Source: an uncultured Blautia sp. | Lineage (GTDB): Bacteria > Bacillota_A > Clostridia > Lachnospirales > Lachnospiraceae | Direction: 5' to 3' | Assembly: GCA_905209435.1 (NCBI GenBank) | Contig: CAJLTE010000071.1 | Coordinates: 1 to 17,301, forward strand | DNA: 17,301 nt | Part shown: in pieces, positions 7,609-16,536 of the stretch | Layout of the letters: every line of letters starts with the position of its first letter | Position numbering within the stretch: position 1 is the stretch's first letter | Program-made: the position numbers and the translations under genes | Notes under the pieces: model-generated | Databases searched by the model: none | Seen by the model: only the letters and a program-made list of their open reading frames with translations | Told to the model about the DNA's origin: nothing

Positions 7609-8388
7609 TTAAACTTCCATTACCGCATCTTTCATAGATTTCACATATTCTTTTACATACGACACACAATCTGCACCATATGCTGCACACAACTTGACGA
7701 TCGCAGATCCCACGATCGCACCGTCAGACTGTGCTGCCATTTTCTTCGCCTGCTCCGGTGTAGAAATTCCAAAACCTACCGCACAAGGAATATCTTTCGC
7801 TGCTTTCACCAGTTTCACCATCGCACCAATATCTGTCGTAATATTTGTTCTGGTTCCTGTAACACCAAGTGAAGATACACAATATACAAACCCCTCAGCT
7901 TCTTTTGCAATCTGCGCAATTCTCTCATGAGAAGTCGGCGCAATCAGGGAAATCAGATCAATGCCATATTTCTTGCATTCAGTATCAAACTCTTCTTTTT
8001 CCTCAAACGGCACATCCGGTAAGATCAGACCATTCATACCAATCTCTGCGGCAGTCTTGATGAAACGTTCTGTTCCGTAAGAGAATACTACGTTTGCATA
8101 AGTCATAAATACCATAGGAATGGAAGTGTTCTTTCTGATCTTTACTACCATATCAAACACTTTATCTGTTGTTACACCTCCGGAAAGCGCTCTTACATTC
8201 GCCCCCTGGATTACCGGCCCCTCTGCTGTCGGGTCGGAAAATGGAATTCCAAGTTCTATCAGGTCCGCTCCTGCTTCCTCCATTGCGTAAACAAGCTGTT
8301 CTGTTACCTCCAGAGACGGATCTCCACAGGTAATAAATGGAATAAATGCCTTACCTTTTTCAAATGCTTCTGCGATTTTCTTATTCAT
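7609..8388 (-). CDS. trpA: Tryptophan synthase alpha subunit
   Basis: 259 residues from the ATG at 8388. It cleaves indole-3-glycerol phosphate to indole and glyceraldehyde 3-phosphate and passes indole through the tunnel to TrpB. Visible: [10 protein letters not shown] near 15-24, then [17 protein letters not shown] from E45, the catalytic glutamate (E49 of E. coli), and a GFGIS phosphate-site segment. The second catalytic acid, Asp60 in E. coli, is Glu here (E56 in TAEGP); I recall the same change in other Firmicute sequences, so the enzyme is probably functional. Start choice: GGGGAG lies 7 bases upstream of the ATG at 8388 and the protein then begins MNKKIAEAF as usual; a frame open to 8439 would add 17 residues deep inside trpB. 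The ATG overlaps the trpB stop by 8 bases (ATGAATAA). Last gene of the operon. Confidence 0.95.
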   Translation of the reverse strand: MNKKIAEAFEKGKAFIPFITCGDPSLEVTEQLVYAMEEAGADLIELGIPFSDPTAEGPVIQGANVRALSGGVTTDKVFDMVVKIRKNTSIPMVFMTYANVVFSYGTERFIKTAAEIGMNGLILPDVPFEEKEEFDTECKKYGIDLISLIAPTSHERIAQIAKEAEGFVYCVSSLGVTGTRTNITTDIGAMVKLVKAAKDIPCAVGFGISTPEQAKKMAAQSDGAIVGSAIVKLCAAYGADCVSYVKEYVKSMKDAVMEV

Positions 8389-9565
8389 GGATATTCTCCC
8401 CTCTGTAACGTGCGATTGCTGCGCAGTCCTTATCTCCACGTCCGGAGATTGTAATGACTACGATCTGGTCTTTGCTCATCTGTGGAACAATTTTCTTTGC
8501 GTAAGCTACTGCATGAGCGCTCTCGATTGCAGGGATGATTCCCTCTGTTCTGGAAAGATACTCGAATGCTTCTACTGCTTCTTCATCTGTAACAGGTACA
8601 TATTCTGCACGTCCTGTGTCATACAGATGTGCATGTTCCGGTCCGATTCCCGGGTAATCCAGACCTGCAGAAATGGAGTATACCGGTGCAATCTGACCGT
8701 ATTCATCCTGACAGAAGTAGGATTTCATTCCGTGGAAGATTCCCAGTTTGCCGGTTGCGATGGTTGCTGCTGTCTCAGCTGTGTTTACACCGCGGCCTGC
8801 TGCTTCGCATCCGATCAGACGAACGTCTTTGTCATTGATAAAATTGTAGAATGTTCCGATTGCATTGGAACCGCCGCCTACACATGCAAGAACTGCATCC
8901 GGAAGTCTGCCCTCTTTCTCAAGGATCTGCTCTTTAATTTCTTTTGAAATGATCGCCTGAAAATCGCGAACAATTGTTGGAAATGGGTGTGGTCCCATTA
9001 CGGAACCCAGTACATAGTGAGTGTCAGAAATACGGTTTGTCCACTCTCTCATTGTCTCAGAAACTGCATCTTTCAATGTTGCTGTACCAGAGGTAACTGC
9101 ATTTACCTTTGCTCCCAGAAGACGCATTCTGTACACATTTAACGCCTGACGCTCTGTGTCTTCTTTTCCCATAAAAATCTCACATTCCATACCCATGAGG
9201 GCTGCTGCTGTAGCCGTAGCTACGCCGTGCTGGCCTGCACCTGTTTCTGCAATGACACGAGTCTTACCCATTTTCTTGGCAAGAAGTACCTGACCAAGTA
9301 CATTGTTAATCTTATGGGCACCTGTGTGGTTTAAATCTTCTCTCTTTAAATATACTTTTGCACCTCCAAGGTCTTCTGTCATGTGGGATGCAAAGTAGAG
9401 ACGTGATGGTCTTCCTGCATATTCGTTCAGAAGCTCTGTGAGTTCTGCGTTAAATTCCGGGTCATCTTTGTAATGGTTGTAGGCTTCTTCCAGTTCGATG
9501 ACAGCGTTCATTAATGTTTCCGGTATGTACTGTCCTCCGTGGATGCCGAATCTTCCTTTTGACAT
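8381..9565 (-). CDS. trpB: Tryptophan synthase beta subunit
   Basis: 394 residues, normal for TrpB1. This PLP enzyme condenses indole with serine to give tryptophan in an alpha2-beta2 complex with TrpA. The PLP lysine is K85 in [18 protein letters not shown] follows shortly after, and the phosphate-binding GGGSNAIG lies in the second half. An AAGGAGG ribosome site lies 10 bases before the ATG. It begins 45 bases after trpF and overlaps trpA by 8 bases, which would couple synthesis of the two subunits. Confidence 0.97.
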   Translation of the reverse strand: MSKGRFGIHGGQYIPETLMNAVIELEEAYNHYKDDPEFNAELTELLNEYAGRPSRLYFASHMTEDLGGAKVYLKREDLNHTGAHKINNVLGQVLLAKKMGKTRVIAETGAGQHGVATATAAALMGMECEIFMGKEDTERQALNVYRMRLLGAKVNAVTSGTATLKDAVSETMREWTNRISDTHYVLGSVMGPHPFPTIVRDFQAIISKEIKEQILEKEGRLPDAVLACVGGGSNAIGTFYNFINDKDVRLIGCEAAGRGVNTAETAATIATGKLGIFHGMKSYFCQDEYGQIAPVYSISAGLDYPGIGPEHAHLYDTGRAEYVPVTDEEAVEAFEYLSRTEGIIPAIESAHAVAYAKKIVPQMSKDQIVVITISGRGDKDCAAIARYRGENIHE

Positions 9566-9610
9566 CTGTGTTGTCCTCCTTGTGTATTCAAATTATGGTA
9601 ATAATAAAAA

Positions 9611-10246
9611 TCAATTTTCAGTTGTTTTATGCACCAGATTCACTGCTTCCAGAATTTTGCTTCTGTCTTTTACACCATCCGTCTCTACGCTGCTGCTCAA
9701 ATCTACCGCATAAGGGCTGATCATGCAGACTGCCTGTTCAAGATTGTCAGGACCGAGACCTCCTGCCAGGAAAAATGGTCTGGTTATCTCCGGGATCAGG
9801 GTCCAGTCAAAGGTTTTACCGGTTCCTCCGCCTCCCTGGTCCAACAGGATGTAATCTGCCGGGCTTTGTAATGCCAGTTCAATATCCTTGACCGTTTTTA
9901 CGGAAAAGGCTTTAATGACCTGATGTCCTGTGTTTTTCTGAATTCTTCTGATGTAAGCTTCGTCTTCCTGTCCATGGAGCTGTGCAATCTGGATGGTTCC
10001 ATCGAGAAGCAGTTCCTCTACCCTTTCCGGGGAAGCGTTTACGAAAACGCCCACTGGGATAATATCCGGGTGCAGGTCTGCGGTAAGAACTCTTACCTGG
10101 TCTCCTGTGACATTTCTGCTGCTTTTTGGAAATTCTATGATAAATCCGCAGTAATCTGGTTTTGCCTCATTTACATAGGTAATGTCTTCCGGGCGTTTCA
10201 GACCGCAGATCTTGATTTTGGTTCTTTGCTGTAATTCTATGGTCAT
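9611..10246 (-). CDS. trpF: Phosphoribosylanthranilate isomerase
   Basis: 211 residues from the ATG at 10246; GGAGGA lies 6 bases upstream and the first strand then reads TKIKICGL, as in other TrpF proteins, with the catalytic cysteine at C14. A frame open to 10297 would add 17 residues overlapping trpC and lacks a ribosome site. It converts N-(5-phosphoribosyl)anthranilate to CdRP, the third step of the pathway. The general-acid aspartate is probably that of LLDQGGGGTGKTFDW; GGLGPDN and DLSSSVET form the phosphate site, the latter with Ser where many homologues have Gly. It is a stand-alone protein, not fused to TrpC as in enterobacteria, and starts 31 bases after trpC. Confidence 0.94.
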   Translation of the reverse strand: MTIELQQRTKIKICGLKRPEDITYVNEAKPDYCGFIIEFPKSSRNVTGDQVRVLTADLHPDIIPVGVFVNASPERVEELLLDGTIQIAQLHGQEDEAYIRRIQKNTGHQVIKAFSVKTVKDIELALQSPADYILLDQGGGGTGKTFDWTLIPEITRPFFLAGGLGPDNLEQAVCMISPYAVDLSSSVETDGVKDRSKILEAVNLVHKTTEN

Positions 10247-10277
10247 GTTAAGTCCTCCGCAGATGATAATTTCTATC

Positions 10278-11078
10278 TCAACGTAATGGACTGCCATTCA
10301 GACTTTCCAGAGCTGCTTTCTTGTCCAGGCTTCGCATGAGTGTTTCACCGATCAATACGGCGTCTACCTGATTTTCATAAAGAAGTCTGATGTCGTCCGG
10401 AGTGCGGATTCCACTTTCAGAGACAAATACTACGTTGTCCGGTGCCATTTTTCTAAGACGGATGCTATTGTTCATATCTACCTGGAAAGTTCTGAGGTCA
10501 CGGTTGTTTACTCCGACAATCTCTGCTCCCAGATTTAAGGCTCTGTCTACTTCATACTCATCATGTGCTTCTACCAGCGCATCCAGTCCCAGCTCTTTTG
10601 CAAGCTGTCTGTAGGCTCTCAGAGCGCCGTCATCAAGGATTGCACAGATAAGAAGTACTGCAGAAGCTCCCAGGGATTTCGCCTGGTAGATCATGTATTC
10701 ATCTACTGTGAAATCTTTGCGGAGCACTGGAATCTGTACGGTGGATGCGATTTCTTTCAGATACTGATCGGAACCCTGGAAATAAAAAGGTTCTGTGAGG
10801 CAGGAGATCGCGCTTGCACCTGCCTGTTCATATTCCTGTGCGATTGCCAGATACGGGAAATCCGGTGCGATCAGGCCCTTGGACGGGGATGCTTTCTTTA
10901 CTTCGCAGATATAGGACATGCCATCTTTCTGCAGTGCCTGCAGGAATGTCATTTTCTGTGATGCGATTTTATTAATCTCCTGAATTCTGTTCTCCAGTTC
11001 GGAGATGGAAACCTGCGCTTTTTCTTTTGCGATTCGCTCGGTTGTTCTGACTGCAATTTCTTCTAATATGTTTTTCAT
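10278..11078 (-). CDS. trpC: Indole-3-glycerol phosphate synthase
   Basis: 266 residues, a single TIM barrel of normal size. It closes the indole ring of CdRP with loss of CO2 and water. Visible: EVKKASPSKG (E59, K61, catalytic), VLRKDF with the second catalytic lysine, VEAHDE, VNNRDL and SESGI in the expected order. It starts 24 bases after trpD; the ribosome site is weak (TAGAG), so it may depend on ribosomes arriving from trpD. Confidence 0.96.
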   Translation of the reverse strand: MKNILEEIAVRTTERIAKEKAQVSISELENRIQEINKIASQKMTFLQALQKDGMSYICEVKKASPSKGLIAPDFPYLAIAQEYEQAGASAISCLTEPFYFQGSDQYLKEIASTVQIPVLRKDFTVDEYMIYQAKSLGASAVLLICAILDDGALRAYRQLAKELGLDALVEAHDEYEVDRALNLGAEIVGVNNRDLRTFQVDMNNSIRLRKMAPDNVVFVSESGIRTPDDIRLLYENQVDAVLIGETLMRSLDKKAALESLNGSPLR

Positions 11079-11102
11079 AAACTCTATGACTGTTCTTTCA
11101 AA

Positions 11103-12113
11103 TTATTTATTTGTCTCTTCTACAAATTCTTCCAGTTTCTTCAGTGCTGCTCCGCTGTCGATAAGGGATTCTGCAAGTTTTACACCCTCTTCTATGGAAG
11201 CTGCTTTTCCTGCGATATATAGTGCCGCTCCTGCGTTTAAGCAAACAGCCTGACGCTTCGGACCTCTTTCTTCTCCTTTTAAGATTGCTTTGGTGATCTC
11301 TGCGTTCTCTGCAGGAGTTCCGCCTGTCAGGGCACCTTTCTCACATTTTTCATAGCCGAACTGCTCCGGAGTGATCTCATAGGATGTAAACTTACCATCT
11401 TTGATCTCACATACAGATGTCGGTGCACACATGGAAATCTCATCCAGACTATCCTGTCCGTAAACAACCATTCCTCTGTTTACTCCAAGGTTTGCCATTA
11501 CCTGTGCAAGCGGTTCTACCAGCGCATTATCATAGACACCCATCAGTTCCATATTTGCACCTGCCGGGTTGCTTAACGGTCCAAGAATGTTGAATACAGT
11601 TCTGATACCCAGCTCCTTTCGGATCGGTGCCACATACTTCATTGCAATGTGATAGTTCTGGGCAAATAAGAAACAGATGTTGATCTTTTTCAGAATTTCA
11701 GCACTGCGTTCCGGTGGTAAGGTAATCTTAACTCCAAGAGCTTCCAGAACGTCTGCTGCACCTGATTTGGAAGAAGCCGCTCTGTTTCCATGTTTTGCCA
11801 CGGGAACACCGCCTGCTGCGATCACCAGTGAGGAAGTAGTTGAAATATTAAATGAGTTAGCTCCGTCTCCTCCTGTACCTACGATTTCCAGAACATCCAT
11901 GTCATGAAGAAGTTTGATACAGTGTGCTCTCATACCTGCTGCAGAAGCTGTGATCTCATCAATAGTCTCTCCTTTTAAGGATAAGGCAGTAAGATAAGCA
12001 GACATCTGTACCGGTGTTGCCTGACCTCTCATGATTTCGTCCATTACGGTTTCTGCTTCTGCGTATGTTAAATCCTGTTTCTTTGATAATTTGATAATGG
12101 CTTCTTTAATCAT
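11103..12113 (-). CDS. trpD: Anthranilate phosphoribosyltransferase
   Basis: 336 residues, a stand-alone TrpD without a fused glutamine amidotransferase. It transfers phosphoribose from PRPP to anthranilate. Visible: the PRPP-binding glycine loop GTGGDG (79-84), [20 protein letters not shown] (107-126), and the QDSLDEIS segment of the Mg-PRPP site. The ATG overlaps the end of trpG by 8 bases (ATGATTAA), pointing to coupled translation. Confidence 0.96.
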   Translation of the reverse strand: MIKEAIIKLSKKQDLTYAEAETVMDEIMRGQATPVQMSAYLTALSLKGETIDEITASAAGMRAHCIKLLHDMDVLEIVGTGGDGANSFNISTTSSLVIAAGGVPVAKHGNRAASSKSGAADVLEALGVKITLPPERSAEILKKINICFLFAQNYHIAMKYVAPIRKELGIRTVFNILGPLSNPAGANMELMGVYDNALVEPLAQVMANLGVNRGMVVYGQDSLDEISMCAPTSVCEIKDGKFTSYEITPEQFGYEKCEKGALTGGTPAENAEITKAILKGEERGPKRQAVCLNAGAALYIAGKAASIEEGVKLAESLIDSGAALKKLEEFVEETNK

Positions 12114-12684
12114 TTCTTACTACCTCCATAAAATTCTCTATCATTACTCTGCCATCCGGTGTCATTACAGATTCAGGATGAAACTGTACTCCGAATACAG
12201 GATATTTTGTATGTTCTACTGCCATGACTTCACCGTCTTCTGACTCTGCGGTCACTTTCAATTCTTCAGGCAAAGTGTCTTTCAATGCTGCCAAAGAATG
12301 ATATCTGGCTGCTGCAAAAGTTTCCGGCAGACCTTTGAAAAGCTGACTTTCACATGTTTTGTACATCAGCTTTTTCTTTCCATGCATCAGTTCCTTTGCA
12401 TAGGATACGGTTCCGCCAAAGGCTTCGCAGATAGACTGATGGCCCAGACAAACACCAAGGATCGGGATCTTTCCTGCAAATTCTTTGATTGCCGGGATAC
12501 AAATACCTGCATCTTCCGGTCGTCCCGGACCAGGGGATAAAATGATTGCTTCCGGTTTCATCTCTGCGATTTCTTCCAGTGTACACTCATCATTTCTCAC
12601 TACTTTGATATCCGGTTCTACAGCTCCGATGAGCTGATATAAATTATAGGAAAAGCTGTCATAATTATCGATCAGTAATATCAT
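12106..12684 (-). CDS. trpG: Anthranilate synthase component II (glutamine amidotransferase)
   Basis: 192 residues, a class I glutamine amidotransferase that supplies ammonia to TrpE. The catalytic triad is complete: C79 in GVCLGHQ, H169 and E171 in QFHPES, with the oxyanion segment [10 protein letters not shown] at 51-60. A good GGAGG site lies inside the end of trpE, and the stop and start overlap as ATGA. Because this family also includes PabA, it might serve folate synthesis too; its place inside the trp operon makes TrpG the sound call. Confidence 0.95.
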   Translation of the reverse strand: MILLIDNYDSFSYNLYQLIGAVEPDIKVVRNDECTLEEIAEMKPEAIILSPGPGRPEDAGICIPAIKEFAGKIPILGVCLGHQSICEAFGGTVSYAKELMHGKKKLMYKTCESQLFKGLPETFAAARYHSLAALKDTLPEELKVTAESEDGEVMAVEHTKYPVFGVQFHPESVMTPDGRVMIENFMEVVRND

Positions 12685-14168
12685 TCTAATCCCTCCTGCG
12701 CCTGTTCAATTGCCCGCACCACGGCTCTTGCCTTATTGCAGCATTCCTGGAATTCTTTTTCCTGGACACTGTCTGCCACGATTCCGGCTCCGGACCGGAT
12801 ACAGATTTCTCCGTTCTTCTTGTAGACCAGTCGGATTGCAATACAGGTATCCAGGTTTCCTGCAAAATCCAGATAACCGATGGCCCCTCCATAAATACCT
12901 CGTTTACTCTGTTCCAGTTCTTCAATGATCTGGCAGGCTCTGAATTTCGGTGCTCCGGAAAGGGTTCCTGCCGGAAGTATGGAATCCACTGCATCTACAG
13001 CATCTTTATCATCTCTAATGATTCCTGTTACTGTGGATCCCAGATGCATAACATGTGAAAAACGCTCTACGCAGAGATATTTCTCTACTTTTACAGTTCC
13101 GATCTTGCTGATCTTTCCGATATCGTTTCTGCCCAGATCTACCAGCATGTTATGCTCTGCCAGTTCTTTTTCATCTTTGAGAAGTCCCTCTTCAAGAGCT
13201 TTGTCCTCTTCTCTTGTCTTTCCTCTTGGTCTGGTTCCTGCCAAAGGGAATGTACTTAATGTGCCGTTTTCCAGCTTCGCAAGCGTCTCAGGAGAAGCAC
13301 CTGCTAGTTCGATATCATCACTGGAGAAGTAGAACATATATGGAGATGGATTGGATGCACGAAGAACACGGTAGGTATCAAACAGGCTTCCGGTTGCTTT
13401 TGCACGCATCGGATTGGACAGTACTACCTGAAAAATATCGCCTTCTTTGATATAATGTTTAGCTTTCTCCACCATATCTGCGTATTTTTCTTTTGGAAAC
13501 TTTGGTTGAATCTCTGACTGAAGTTTCAGCGGTTCGAATTCCATGTGTTCGCCGTCTCGGATAAGCTGTGCCATTTCATCCAGTTTTTTTATTGCTGTTT
13601 CGTAAGACGCTTCAAGATTATCTGTCATTACACCAGTGATCAGGAGTACTTTCTGTTTGAAATGATCAAATACAATGACCTGGTCAAAGAGCATTAAGTC
13701 CATATCTCTAAAGTCCTGCTGCTCTTTATCCTCAAGCTTCAGTTTTGGTTCGCTGTATTTGATGTAGTCGTAAGAAAAATATCCTACCAGGCCGCCTGTA
13801 AAAGGAGGCATATCTTCCATTACAGGAGTTTTGTATTCCCGGATAATCTCACGGAGAGTATCTCCTGGATGTGTAACCTGTTTTATTGTTTCTTCGTCTT
13901 TTCCCTGAGAATCTGTTTTTCTGATTTTCAGAGTACCATCTGTACAGGTGATTTCCATGGATGGTTCATATCCCAGAAAAGAATATCTGCCCCACACTTC
14001 TGTCTGACTGGCACTTTCCAGCAGGTAACAGTGGCGGCTGGCTTTTCGCAGAGTACGCATTACTTCTACCGGTGTGTATCTGTCTGCATAAAGTTCTCTG
14101 CACAAAGGAATGCGACGGTATTCTTTTATCTTTGCAAGCTGTTTAATAGTTTCTAATGTTGGATACAT
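12681..14168 (-). CDS. trpE: Anthranilate synthase component I
   Basis: 495 residues. With TrpG it converts chorismate and glutamine to anthranilate, the committed step of tryptophan synthesis. The N-terminal regulatory part carries LLES (49-52), whose serine belongs to the tryptophan feedback site in characterised TrpE proteins, so end-product inhibition is expected. The C-terminal chorismate-utilising domain shows HVMHLGSTVTG, PAGTLSGAPK, and GGAIGYLDFAGNLDTCIAIR. An AGGAGGTG site lies 6 bases before the ATG. It is the first gene of the seven-gene operon, directly below the T-box terminator. Confidence 0.96.
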   Translation of the reverse strand: MYPTLETIKQLAKIKEYRRIPLCRELYADRYTPVEVMRTLRKASRHCYLLESASQTEVWGRYSFLGYEPSMEITCTDGTLKIRKTDSQGKDEETIKQVTHPGDTLREIIREYKTPVMEDMPPFTGGLVGYFSYDYIKYSEPKLKLEDKEQQDFRDMDLMLFDQVIVFDHFKQKVLLITGVMTDNLEASYETAIKKLDEMAQLIRDGEHMEFEPLKLQSEIQPKFPKEKYADMVEKAKHYIKEGDIFQVVLSNPMRAKATGSLFDTYRVLRASNPSPYMFYFSSDDIELAGASPETLAKLENGTLSTFPLAGTRPRGKTREEDKALEEGLLKDEKELAEHNMLVDLGRNDIGKISKIGTVKVEKYLCVERFSHVMHLGSTVTGIIRDDKDAVDAVDSILPAGTLSGAPKFRACQIIEELEQSKRGIYGGAIGYLDFAGNLDTCIAIRLVYKKNGEICIRSGAGIVADSVQEKEFQECCNKARAVVRAIEQAQEGLE

Positions 14169-14253
14169 GGGAACACCTCCTGTAATTGATCAAGTATCTG
14201 CCCGGAGAACATTTTATATTATAGAAACATTATGGAATAATTTCTTACTAGTA

Positions 14254-14304
14254 TAAAAAACGCCCGCCCATGACAGAATTTTTGTTTCTGTCAAGGACGA
14301 GCGT
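14254..14304 (-). terminator. Terminator of the trp T-box leader
   Basis: A 19-position stem with one U-U mismatch (14304-14286 with 14278-14260) and a 7-base loop (ACAAAAA), followed by TTTTTT. It lies just after the T-box sequence and 86 bases before trpE. It should form when tRNA-Trp is charged and stop transcription before trpE. Confidence 0.92.
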
Positions 14305-14553
14305 ATATAATTCACCCGCGGTGCCACCTTGATTTACGGTATGATCCGTACACTTTGCGAAATACCTTCATATTTCCGGCAACTCACGTATGCCTTACGT
14401 CGCAGGATACTAAGCTGATTCTCCATGCCTTTCACTGCGCCCTCAGCGGCCCATTTGGCAGACTGCATTTCCACCCGGCTCTCACCTTCCCGGATTCTCT
14501 GTGCGCGCATGACTGCTTTGACTTCCGCTTCATCGGTTTAGTCTGTTAAATTA
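14255..14553 (-). promoter_or_regulatory. Tryptophan-specific T-box riboswitch leader
   Basis: The T-box core AAGGTGGCACCGCGG lies at 14330-14316 on the minus strand. In stem I, AGCGG (14529-14525) pairs with CCGCU (14449-14445) and GCAG (14516-14513) with CUGC (14461-14458). They enclose an internal loop whose 3' side contains UGG at 14453-14451, the Trp codon, in the specifier position. Stem I also has the AGAGA and GGUGAGAG distal-loop elements. The variable base in UGGN of the T-box is C, which pairs with G73 of bacterial tRNA-Trp. T-box leaders bind the cognate tRNA; the uncharged form stabilises an antiterminator, so trpE-A is read through when tryptophan is short. No leader peptide or TRAP repeat is seen. 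Confidence 0.95.
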
Positions 14554-14559
14554 ATTAAC

Positions 14560-14588
14560 AATTTACCACTGCTAACTTCATTTGTCAA
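14560..14588 (-). promoter_or_regulatory. Promoter of the trp operon
   Basis: A perfect TTGACA (14588-14583) and TAAATT (14565-14560) with 17-base spacing on the minus strand. Transcription from about 14553 would start just ahead of stem I of the T-box. The -10 is weaker (4 of 6). Confidence 0.75.
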
Positions 14589-14727
14589 GCCCTAAATTGA
14601 AATCATTTGGCATTTTTTATTATTTTGATAGGAAATATACGAAACAAGCGTTCATAATCGTGTATCACAGATAAAAACATTCTCTTTGATATCTGCTCAT
14701 AACTCAATAACTGCTTCGCAGTTTGGT
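14589..14727. other. Gap between the permease terminator and the trp promoter
   Basis: A+T-rich sequence with no supportable gene. The only structure I see is a small hairpin, AACTGC-TTC-GCAGTT at 14709-14723, without a T-run. Confidence 0.5.
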
Positions 14728-14773
14728 AAAAAAAGAAAGCGCGAAGTCCACTATTTATGAATTTCACGCTTTC
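14728..14773 (-). terminator. Intrinsic terminator after the purine permease
   Basis: GAAAGCGTGAA and TTCGCGCTTTC form an 11-bp stem (one G-U pair) around a 17-base loop, followed by TTTTTTT on the minus strand, 35 bases after the permease stop codon. Confidence 0.88.
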
Positions 14774-14807
14774 TGCTGTTTCTTCTATCCTCAGATAGTT
14801 CTACAAT

Positions 14808-16268
14808 TTATTTATTCTTTTCTTCCTGTCTCTTGATATCCAGAATCTCTTCTGCAATTTCTACTTCGGATTTCTCATCCGGTGGAAGTACAATATTCAG
14901 TACGATTGCAAATAATGCAGCAGGTACGATTCCAGAACCGCCGAAGATCAGTGTGATTGCCTGCGGAAGATGTGCAAGGACTGCAGAGTTTGCGCCAAGT
15001 CCATATCCAAGACCAAGTGCAACAGAAACGATAGTTACATTTCTCGGAGTTACCGGCCACTTGGTGATCAGCTGGATACCGCTGACTACGATAGATGAGA
15101 ACATCATAACTGCTGCACCGCCAAGTACGCTCTGCGGCATAATGGAGATCAGCGCCGCAAGTTTTGGAAACAGACCGCATGCAATCAGGAAAATACCGCC
15201 GGTTGCAATGGAGAATCGGTTTACAACTTTATTCATGGCAACCAGACCTACATTCTGACTGAATGAAGTGTTCGGAAGTACACCAAATATCGCTGCCAGT
15301 GAAGATCCAAGACCATCACACATAACACCGCCTGAAAGCTCTTTGTCTGTAGCTTCTCTTCCAAGTCCGCCCTCTGTGATACCTGAGATATCACCTACTG
15401 TCTCAACAGCCGTTACTATGAACATGATACAGATCGGAACAATAGCTTTCGCGTCAAATACCCATTTAACAGGCATGAGTTTTGGTACTGCAAACCAGGA
15501 TGCACTTGCTACTTTGTCCCAGTTTAATACCCAGGATTTGGTTGCTTCTACAGTTGCACCTGCATCATCTACATAAGTAAACGTAGTCGGCAAAACTGCT
15601 GCCATGATGCTTACCAGCACGTAACCTACGATAATACCGATCAGGATAGATGCAAAGCTTGTAAATCCTTTGGTTCCGTGTTTCAATGCAATAATCACAA
15701 TCAGGACCACAAGACCTACAAAAAGATTCTCCAGTGAACCGTAATCCTTAGAAGAGCTTCCGCCTCCAAAGGAGCCGATGCCAACTGAAATCAGTGAAAG
15801 ACCAATTGAAAGTACAACAGTTCCCGTTACTACAGATGGGAAAAATTTTCTCAGTGGTTTAAGGAAACTTCCAAGTACTGTCTCAAAGAGACCGCCAATA
15901 AAGGATGCTGCCATAATAGCACCGTAAGCGACTACGCCGTTTCCCATAACTCCGGCAACGCTCTGACATACGCCGATAAAACCGGAACTGGTTCCCATAA
16001 CAATCGGAAGTTTACCACCGACCGGTCCGATAGTGAATACCTGAATTAAGGTTACAATACCTGCAATGAGCATAGCATTCTGCAAAAGTGCTACCTGTAA
16101 TTCTCCGCCAGGTTCAATTCCGCAGGCTGCTGTAATGATCAGAAGAGGCGTAAGGTTTCCCACAAACATGGCCAATACATGCTGTAGACCAAGGGGAATT
16201 GCCAATTTCAGTGGCGGCCTTCCGTCAAGATCATAAGGTGTTGCTGTGTTTTTCTCTTGTTTCTCCAT
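14808..16268 (-). CDS. NCS2-family purine (xanthine-type) permease
   Basis: 486 residues, strongly hydrophobic along most of its length, consistent with the 14 membrane segments of NCS2 (nucleobase:cation symporter-2) proteins. Conserved points: H30 in GLQHVLAMF of the first membrane segment, E289 in AVETVGD, and the family signature at 338-347 beginning QNVG. In characterised NCS2 proteins this first position is Gln in xanthine/urate carriers and Glu in uracil carriers, so Q338 favours a purine substrate. An insertion around 225-250 (LPTTFTYVDDAG and onward) lengthens one loop. The Lys/Glu-rich C-terminal tail is cytoplasmic in type. The start has GAGAGGG just upstream. It is a single-gene unit with its own promoter, a leader attenuator and a terminator. 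Substrate remains inferred. Confidence 0.9.
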   Translation of the reverse strand: MEKQEKNTATPYDLDGRPPLKLAIPLGLQHVLAMFVGNLTPLLIITAACGIEPGGELQVALLQNAMLIAGIVTLIQVFTIGPVGGKLPIVMGTSSGFIGVCQSVAGVMGNGVVAYGAIMAASFIGGLFETVLGSFLKPLRKFFPSVVTGTVVLSIGLSLISVGIGSFGGGSSSKDYGSLENLFVGLVVLIVIIALKHGTKGFTSFASILIGIIVGYVLVSIMAAVLPTTFTYVDDAGATVEATKSWVLNWDKVASASWFAVPKLMPVKWVFDAKAIVPICIMFIVTAVETVGDISGITEGGLGREATDKELSGGVMCDGLGSSLAAIFGVLPNTSFSQNVGLVAMNKVVNRFSIATGGIFLIACGLFPKLAALISIMPQSVLGGAAVMMFSSIVVSGIQLITKWPVTPRNVTIVSVALGLGYGLGANSAVLAHLPQAITLIFGGSGIVPAALFAIVLNIVLPPDEKSEVEIAEEILDIKRQEEKNK

Positions 16269-16344
16269 TCCTTTCCCTCTCTTTCGTGGATGTTAATACG
16301 TAGCGGCAAGGCAGTCTACTAACCAATAATCAGGAATTATGCTA

Positions 16345-16380
16345 TAAAAAAAGATAGCTATCCCCGAGAATAACTACCTT
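16345..16380 (-). terminator. Attenuator-like terminator in the permease leader
   Basis: Minus strand: AAGGTAGTTAT (16380-16370), loop TCTCGGGG, ATAGCTATCTT (16361-16351), an 11-bp stem with two G-U pairs, then TTTTTTT. It lies downstream of the permease promoter and about 80 bases before the ATG, so it would stop the permease's own transcript. An alternative hairpin, GATAAC (16386-16381) with GTTATT (16374-16369), uses the same 5' arm and could act as antiterminator. No known riboswitch class is recognised in the roughly 45 bases before it. Confidence 0.75.
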
Positions 16381-16431
16381 GTTATCATTTCATAATACTG
16401 TTGATATAGCCCCTTGCTTTTACCCTTTAAC

Positions 16432-16460
16432 ATTATAAAGGATTTGAGAAATTATAGCAA
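16432..16460 (-). promoter_or_regulatory. Promoter of the purine permease
   Basis: TTGCTA (16460-16455) and a perfect TATAAT (16437-16432) with 17-base spacing on the minus strand. The start near 16425 gives a leader of about 157 bases that contains the attenuator. Confidence 0.75.
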
Positions 16461-16497
16461 TAGATATACTAAAATTTATGTATTAATATATTAAACC

Positions 16498-16522
16498 ATC
16501 AATAGACTTCACATCCGGGCTT
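16498..16522 (+). repeat. Left copy of an inverted repeat flanking the coiled-coil gene
   Basis: This 25-base segment is the reverse complement of 16981-17006 with one mismatch and one single-base gap; the first 14 bases, ATCAATAGACTTCA, are identical. Weaker A+T-rich similarity continues outward for about 13 bases; there is none inward. Confidence 0.8.
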
Positions 16523-16536
16523 CCTATTCCCACATG

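Noticed and set aside
9566..9610. Internal promoter or terminator between trpF and trpB
   Set aside because: The 45-base gap has a ribosome site but no convincing -10/-35 pair or hairpin with a T-run.
14355..14549. 64-codon plus-strand frame across the T-box leader
   Set aside because: It is the antisense of a structured RNA and has no start signals.
14169..14553. Leader-peptide attenuation or TRAP binding for the trp operon
   Set aside because: No short frame with Trp codons placed before the terminator and no GAG/UAG triplet series; the T-box explains the whole leader.
16269..16431. Purine riboswitch upstream of the NCS2 permease
   Set aside because: Expected from gene function, but the conserved junction sequences and paired loop motifs are absent and the leader before the terminator is too short (about 45 bases).
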